Origin: Comamonas sp. KCTC 72670
Lineage (GTDB): Bacteria > Myxococcota > Myxococcia > Myxococcales > Myxococcaceae
Length of the DNA stretch: 64,000 nt
NCBI GenBank assembly: GCA_014656495.1
Contig: BNCN01000015.1
Span: 102,535-166,534, forward strand
Direction: 5' to 3'
The position numbers and the translations under genes are program-made. Positions 59,768-64,000 of this stretch are shown in pieces. Numbering within the stretch: position 1 is the stretch's first letter; each line of letters starts with the position of its first letter. The notes below the pieces were generated by a model that saw only the letters and a list, made by a program, of their open reading frames with translations, made no database searches and had not been told where the DNA came from.

Positions 59768-60688
59768 TCAGGGACTCCAGAGGGCCCGCCGCACCACCCA
59801 GGAGCTGCCGCCCCGGCCATCGCGCACCACCACCCAGAACGTCACCTCCTGGGCCTCGGCGCCCGAGGGCGGCTCCCACTCCGTGCGATGCCGGCCTTCC
59901 TGCCCACCGAACGTCGAGCCGCCCGTCTCCTGCGGCGCGAACTCGCCCAGCGTCGTGTGCCACGACATCTCCCAGCTCTCGCGCAGCGTCACCGCCTCCA
60001 GGCGCAGGCCGGGCACCACGTAGGTCTCCTGCAGCGCCGTCACGTCCTCGGACGTCACCACGAAGGGCCCGGGGCCCCGCAGCTCCAGCGGCGCGTCCTC
60101 GGGCCAGGCCACGTCGTCCACGCGCAGCCCCGGGATGCGCGGCTGCACGTTCACCTGCATGCCCTCCACCGCCGGGCACCAGAAGACCATCAGCTTCTGC
60201 GCGTACACCACCTCGTCGCCCGCTTGCACGCGCAGCACCAGCGGCATGCGCAGGCCGCCCAGGCCGCGGTATGGGTCCAGCTCCTGGACGCGCTGGAGCA
60301 GCGGCACGTCCTCCGCCAGCGTGGACGCGCCCGGGCGGACGTTGACGGCCAGCTCACCCGCCACGGTGGAGCCCTCCGAGAGCAGCACCCGGTTGGCCGT
60401 GTTCTCACACCGCCGGTCCTCGGTGTCCGCGCAGGCCCACAGCGTGTACTGGATGGGACGGCCCTCTCCCTTCGGGTCCACCAGCAAGGTGCGGTACGTC
60501 ACCTCCTCGGAGAGCTCGTCCAACGTCTGCGTCGTGATTTCACACGCGGACGCCATCAGCTCCGGTGGCTCCGTGGCGACGCCGAGCACACGGAAGTCCT
60601 GCACGCGCGAGGGCTGGTCCTCGACGTCGACGCACGCGGTGGCGCCCAGCAACAACGCGAGGCCGCCGTACTTGAGCAGGGCCTTCAT
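59768..60688 (-). CDS. receptor-associated lipoprotein (module 2)
   Basis: A 306-residue lipoprotein; the signal ends LLLGATACVDVED. Its ATG shares one base with the receptor stop (TGATG), so translation is coupled. It resembles the module 1 lipoprotein at 23022-23888 in length, position and several segments (RRVRVLAIQAEPAEL versus QDFRVLGVATEPPEL, and VTFWVVxRDGRGG at the end), showing that lipoprotein and receptor have been duplicated together. Four Cys are seen in the mature part (ASACEIT, TLWACADTEDRRCEN, VFWCPAVEG) and may form disulphides. A surface partner of the receptor is likely; the ligand is unknown. Confidence 0.65.
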   Translation of the reverse strand: MKALLKYGGLALLLGATACVDVEDQPSRVQDFRVLGVATEPPELMASACEITTQTLDELSEEVTYRTLLVDPKGEGRPIQYTLWACADTEDRRCENTANRVLLSEGSTVAGELAVNVRPGASTLAEDVPLLQRVQELDPYRGLGGLRMPLVLRVQAGDEVVYAQKLMVFWCPAVEGMQVNVQPRIPGLRVDDVAWPEDAPLELRGPGPFVVTSEDVTALQETYVVPGLRLEAVTLRESWEMSWHTTLGEFAPQETGGSTFGGQEGRHRTEWEPPSGAEAQEVTFWVVVRDGRGGSSWVVRRALWSP

Positions 60689-63426
60689 CAGAAGCTTCCT
60701 TTCACACCCACCACGGGGAGGATGGGGATGCCCGGCACCCCGTACTCGCGACGGAACCGGTAGTCATTGAAGACGAACTCGACGTTCTGCGCGTTGTAGA
60801 GGTTCTGCACGTCGAGATAGGCCGTGAGCGTCCAGCTCTGGAACTGGAAGCTCTTGTCCACGCGCACGTCCAGTTGGTGGAAGCCGCTCGTGCGCGCGGA
60901 GAAGTAGGGCCCGAACGTCGCGTTGAAGCGGTTGCGGTCCGCGTCGAACAGGTCGGCGCCCCTCGCCAGCGGCGTCGTGGGCCGGCCGCTGGTGTAGCGG
61001 AAGCGGCTGCCCAGCTCCCAGCCGTTGCCCAGCACGTAGCTGGCCACCAGCGTGAGGATGTGCGTCTGGTCCCAGGGGCTGAGGCCGTACGTCGAATCGT
61101 CGGGCACGGCGCGGCCACCGCCGAAGAGCCCTCCGCCCTGGGGCCGGGGCCCCGCGCGGCCGTCCTCGGCGCGGCTGAAGGTGTACGACAGCCAGCCGGA
61201 CCACTTGTCCGTCACCGAGGTCCGCGCCTTCTTCACCATCACCTCGACGCCGTACGCGCGGCCGATGCCGTCGTTGGAGTACGGCTGCGTGAACACACCG
61301 CCGCCGTCGTTGGTGACCAACTGGCCGGGCGACACCACGTTGTTGAAGCGGCGGTTGAAGAAGCCGGTGACATCCACGTTCAGCGCGTCGGTGAAGCGGT
61401 GCTCCACCCCCAGGCTGCTCTGGAAGGCGCGCTGGTAGGAGAGGTTCGGGTTGCCGTACGGCAGCGTGATGAAGCGGAACGTCTCCGGCGGCTGGCTGTA
61501 GAGGCCCACCGAGCCCTTGAGGTTGGTGCGCGAGGTGGCCGTGTAACGGACCCACAACCGGGGGTCCAACGCCAGGTTTCGCGTGTTGCCCACCGACTGG
61601 AGGTTGCCGCGCACGCCCGGCGTGAAGGTGAAGCGCCCCAACTGCAGGTCCGCCTCCAGGAAGAGCGCGCCGTCGAAGGCGCTCAGGGCAATCTGCTCCT
61701 CCAACTGCTGACCCACGGGCTCGGCGCCGGGGAAGGGCACGTACTCGATGCCGCCCGGCGCGGGGAACGACACGTCGTAGCGCTCGTGCTCGAAGACGAG
61801 GTCCAGACCGGTGCGCACGGTGAGCATGGAGGACAGCTCGATGCCGAGCACCTCGCGAGCGCCCAACGTGTACGTCCTGCCCTCCTGCCGCGCGAGGCCG
61901 AAGTCGATGTTGCTGCGGTCCATGCCGACGAAGGGCGTGAACACGGACCACATGTTGCCCTTGCGGTAGGTCCAGTCGCCCTTCACGCGGTGGAAGTTCG
62001 TGCGCGTGTCCAACTCCAGGTCGCGCTCCGTCTCCGGGCCGGTGGACACGATGCGAAGCTGGTCATCACTGCCGAAGGCCATGATGTAGCCGGAGCTGCG
62101 CGCGCCGCCCGCCGTCACCTCCGCGTCATCATTCGGCGTGCCCCGCTTCGCGCCGAAGTCCACGCGCACCTGATAGTCCCAGTAGCGCGGCACCACGGAG
62201 AGCGTGCCGCTCTCCGTCTGGGGAAGGACGGCGGGCAGAATCGTGTCGATGTACGAACGGCGCGCGGCCGCGGCCACGCTGATGCCGTCCGTAATCGGGC
62301 TCTCCAGGAAGAAGCCCGCGTCCAGCAGGTCCACCTTCACCGAGCCGTGCAGCGTGTCCGAGGCGCCCTTGCGCGTGCCCACCTCGACGATGCCGCCCAC
62401 CGCGCGGCCGTACTGGCTGCCGTAGCCGCCCGGGTAGAAGTCGAGCTGGTCGATGAACTCGGCGTTGACCACCGAGGGGCCGCCGAGCAGGTGGAACAGG
62501 AGGGGGATTTCAACCCCGTCCATCATCGTCGCCGTCTGGCCCGGGTTCGAGCCACGGACCAACAGCTCACCGGAGATGAAGGGCGCGCGCGCCACACCGG
62601 GCAGCGACTGGATGACGCGGATGGGGTCACCGAAGGAGCCCGGCGTCTTCTGCGCCTCCTCGCGGGTGATGGTGCGGCGCACCACCTCCTTCTTCGGCCG
62701 CTCGGAGCGAATCACCGTCTCCAGGCCGCCGCCCGAAGGCGCGAGGTAGAAGTTCACCTCCGTCGTCTCGTTGGGCCGCAGCTCCTCCTTCGTCTGGTAG
62801 AGCTGGAAGCCGGTGGCCACCACGCGCACCTCGCAGACGCCCGCGGGCACCTCCAACGTGAAGCGGCCGTCCTCGTCGGACATCGCCTCGGGCGCGTCCG
62901 GGTCGTCACCGCAGCGCACGGTGGCGTTGGGCACGCGCGAGCGGCTGCCGCGAGAGATGAGCTGGCCGGTGAGGACGGCCTTCGGCTGCTCGGCCTCGGA
63001 CTCCGCCGCGCCCTCCTCCGGCACCGGCGCGCTCAGGGTGAAGTGGTAGACGTACTCCACCTGCACCGCGGCGGGCACACCGTCGACCTCGGCGGGCGAG
63101 AAGCGGAACTGCCGCACGGCGGCCATGGCCGCCTCGTCGAAGCCGTTGCCCACGGGCTCGGTGGGCAGCACCTCGGCGACGGAGCCGTCATCCGCGATGG
63201 TGATGATGAGCTTCACCGACGCGGTGAGGCCCTGCGCCAGCGCCTCGGGCGGATATTGCGCCTCCACCTGCTGCACCAGCTCAGGCGGCTTGGTGATGGT
63301 GGGCTGGGCCTGCGCGGCCGCGTCCGCCGGTGGTGGGCCGGCCTGCGGCTCCTGCGCGTGCACGGGCACCGCCAGCAGGAGCGATGCGGCGGCGAGCGCG
63401 CCTCGGGCTTTCAAGGTGGAGGACAT
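60688..63426 (-). CDS. TonB-dependent receptor with N-terminal TonB_C-like domain (module 2)
   Basis: A 912-residue outer-membrane receptor, paralogue of the 23891-26509 protein. The signal ends VPVHAQ. The TonB_C-like domain covers about residues 50-131 (AQYPPEALAQGLTASVKLI, FDEAAMAAVRQFRFSPAE), the carboxypeptidase-regulatory-like domain about 151-230, the plug about 240-350 (LPGVARAPFISGELLVRGSNPG) and the barrel the rest, ending GVKGSF. The ATG at 63426 is used because it opens the signal; another lies five codons upstream. It is preceded by a TonB-like gene on the same strand and followed by its lipoprotein. The likely role is energised uptake of an unknown ligand. Confidence 0.85.
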   Translation of the reverse strand: MSSTLKARGALAAASLLLAVPVHAQEPQAGPPPADAAAQAQPTITKPPELVQQVEAQYPPEALAQGLTASVKLIITIADDGSVAEVLPTEPVGNGFDEAAMAAVRQFRFSPAEVDGVPAAVQVEYVYHFTLSAPVPEEGAAESEAEQPKAVLTGQLISRGSRSRVPNATVRCGDDPDAPEAMSDEDGRFTLEVPAGVCEVRVVATGFQLYQTKEELRPNETTEVNFYLAPSGGGLETVIRSERPKKEVVRRTITREEAQKTPGSFGDPIRVIQSLPGVARAPFISGELLVRGSNPGQTATMMDGVEIPLLFHLLGGPSVVNAEFIDQLDFYPGGYGSQYGRAVGGIVEVGTRKGASDTLHGSVKVDLLDAGFFLESPITDGISVAAAARRSYIDTILPAVLPQTESGTLSVVPRYWDYQVRVDFGAKRGTPNDDAEVTAGGARSSGYIMAFGSDDQLRIVSTGPETERDLELDTRTNFHRVKGDWTYRKGNMWSVFTPFVGMDRSNIDFGLARQEGRTYTLGAREVLGIELSSMLTVRTGLDLVFEHERYDVSFPAPGGIEYVPFPGAEPVGQQLEEQIALSAFDGALFLEADLQLGRFTFTPGVRGNLQSVGNTRNLALDPRLWVRYTATSRTNLKGSVGLYSQPPETFRFITLPYGNPNLSYQRAFQSSLGVEHRFTDALNVDVTGFFNRRFNNVVSPGQLVTNDGGGVFTQPYSNDGIGRAYGVEVMVKKARTSVTDKWSGWLSYTFSRAEDGRAGPRPQGGGLFGGGRAVPDDSTYGLSPWDQTHILTLVASYVLGNGWELGSRFRYTSGRPTTPLARGADLFDADRNRFNATFGPYFSARTSGFHQLDVRVDKSFQFQSWTLTAYLDVQNLYNAQNVEFVFNDYRFRREYGVPGIPILPVVGVKGSF

Positions 63427-63583
63427 GGCGTGTGCAAGCATACGGGTGAGGGTGTTCGTGCTCCCGCTGAAAGAGCGGCGGAGCGAAGGCGAGGTGGAAT
63501 CCCGGCCGCGTCTGTGGGGAGGGGTACCCCTGACATGCCGGGCTCGCCCCCGCACCGCCGCTCTTTCAACGGCAGTGACGGCA

Positions 63584-64000
63584 TCAATCGAGCAGGAAGG
63601 TGTAGGAGTACTTCATCTCCGTGGCGACGGGCTCGCCGCCCTTGATGGCGGGCTTGAAGCGGAAGCGGCGGATGGCGTCTCGCGCGGCCTCGTTGAGGCC
63701 GTAGCCGGGGCCCTTGAGAATCTTCACCGAGCTCACCCTGCCCTCGTGGTCGATGGCGATGGACAGCGTGACGGTGCCCTCCACGCCCGCGCGCCGCGCC
63801 TCCTCCGGGTAGGGAATCTTCACCTCGGAGGCCACGGTGGGCTCGGAGTCCACCTGGTAGATGGGCGCGTACTTGGGCGCGCTGTAGCCCTTCACCTCCT
63901 TGGGGTCCGTGGCGGTGTTGCCCGTGCGGCCGTAGGCGGTGTTGCCCACGGGCGCGGCGAAGGAGCCCGCGCTGGTGGTGGACGACATCGTCATGCCCAC
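63584..64000 (-). CDS. TonB C-terminal domain protein, 3' part
   Basis: The C-terminal 138 residues of a TonB-family protein; the gene continues beyond the window edge, so its N terminus is missing. The TonB_C domain is clear (about the last 85 residues: KIPYPEEARRAGVEGTVTLSIAIDHEGRVSSVKILKGPGYGLNEAARDAIRRFRFKPA, then YSYTFLLD). It lies 157 bases upstream of the module 2 receptor and is likely to energise it. A methionine is encoded at the edge, but it need not be the start. Confidence 0.85.
   Translation of the reverse strand: MGMTMSSTTSAGSFAAPVGNTAYGRTGNTATDPKEVKGYSAPKYAPIYQVDSEPTVASEVKIPYPEEARRAGVEGTVTLSIAIDHEGRVSSVKILKGPGYGLNEAARDAIRRFRFKPAIKGGEPVATEMKYSYTFLLD

Noticed and set aside
62538..62556. 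GGTTCGAGCC-like tRNA T-loop motif
   Set aside because: It is within the module 2 receptor gene and has no acceptor or anticodon stems around it. No tRNA was found in the window.
60874..63645. Open frame of 923 codons on the plus strand
   Set aside because: Antisense to the module 2 receptor; low-complexity Arg/Ala/His/Val composition and no motif.

Overview
The DNA is very GC-rich, with strong third-position GC bias, dense genes and short spacers. The gene content points to a myxobacterium (Myxococcota, probably Myxococcaceae such as Myxococcus or Corallococcus). Supporting signs are many lipoproteins, Cys-rich CGDGxC-repeat lipoproteins, TonB_C-fused outer-membrane receptors, a PilZ protein, and a lipoprotein toxin/immunity pair resembling the SitA/SitI family. 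No rRNA, tRNA, CRISPR array, insertion sequence or replication origin was recognised.

Layout. 1-2.6 kb: the 3' end of a lipase-like gene, then a TonB-like gene with an FmdE-like lipoprotein. 2.7-7.4 kb: a large secreted protein of regulatory-like/Ig-like domains, a haloalkane-dehalogenase-like lipoprotein divergent from a LysR regulator, and a truncated second copy of the large protein whose 5' breakpoint lies in the LysR 3' end. 7.4-16.8 kb: a lipoprotein, a hotdog thioesterase-like protein, Dps, an SDR overlapping a Nu-class GST, SelO, an inorganic pyrophosphatase abutting a CHAD protein, a TSP3/barrel protein and a lipoprotein that looks like a divergent subtilase. 16.9-19.8 kb: four tandem paralogous Cys-rich lipoproteins with 4, 6, 7 and 8 repeats, each followed by its own hairpin. 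19.9-30.2 kb: DUF2490-type outer-membrane protein, an Ala/Gln-rich lipoprotein, a YegD-type Hsp70, an operon of OmpA-like lipoprotein, TonB_C-TonB-dependent receptor and lipoprotein, a chalcone-isomerase-like protein, a KAS III enzyme and an unknown exported protein.

30.3-38.3 kb: a molybdopterin oxidoreductase, a flippase-like membrane protein, an enoyl-thioester-reductase-like MDR enzyme, a large zinc-ribbon/helical-repeat protein and two small Cys-rich lipoproteins. 38.4-44.6 kb: an apparent biosynthetic operon with an alpha-oxoamine synthase, an alkylglycerol-monooxygenase-like di-iron enzyme, two GNAT/FemAB-like acyltransferases and a formyltransferase. This is a candidate pathway for an unusual lipid or amino-ketone. 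44.7-51.1 kb: an aromatic-rich lipoprotein, PilZ, and a urease operon (ureD, fused ureAB, ureC, ureF, ureG) that has no ureE but a His-rich UreG. 51.2-57.4 kb: an unknown protein with a faint phospholipase-A2-like core, a formaldehyde dehydrogenase, an NTF2-like protein, an ABHD11/YbfF-like hydrolase and the toxin/immunity pair. 57.5-64 kb: a caspase-like protein joined to a surface-repeat barrel, preceded by a second lipoprotein/TonB_C-receptor/TonB module that is paralogous to the one at 23-26.5 kb.

Most promising for new biology: the toxin/immunity pair, the 38.6-44.6 kb operon, the duplicated receptor-lipoprotein modules, the caspase-barrel fusion and the tandem Cys-rich lipoproteins with two distinct promoter classes. 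Family assignments come from reading motifs; no database search was run.
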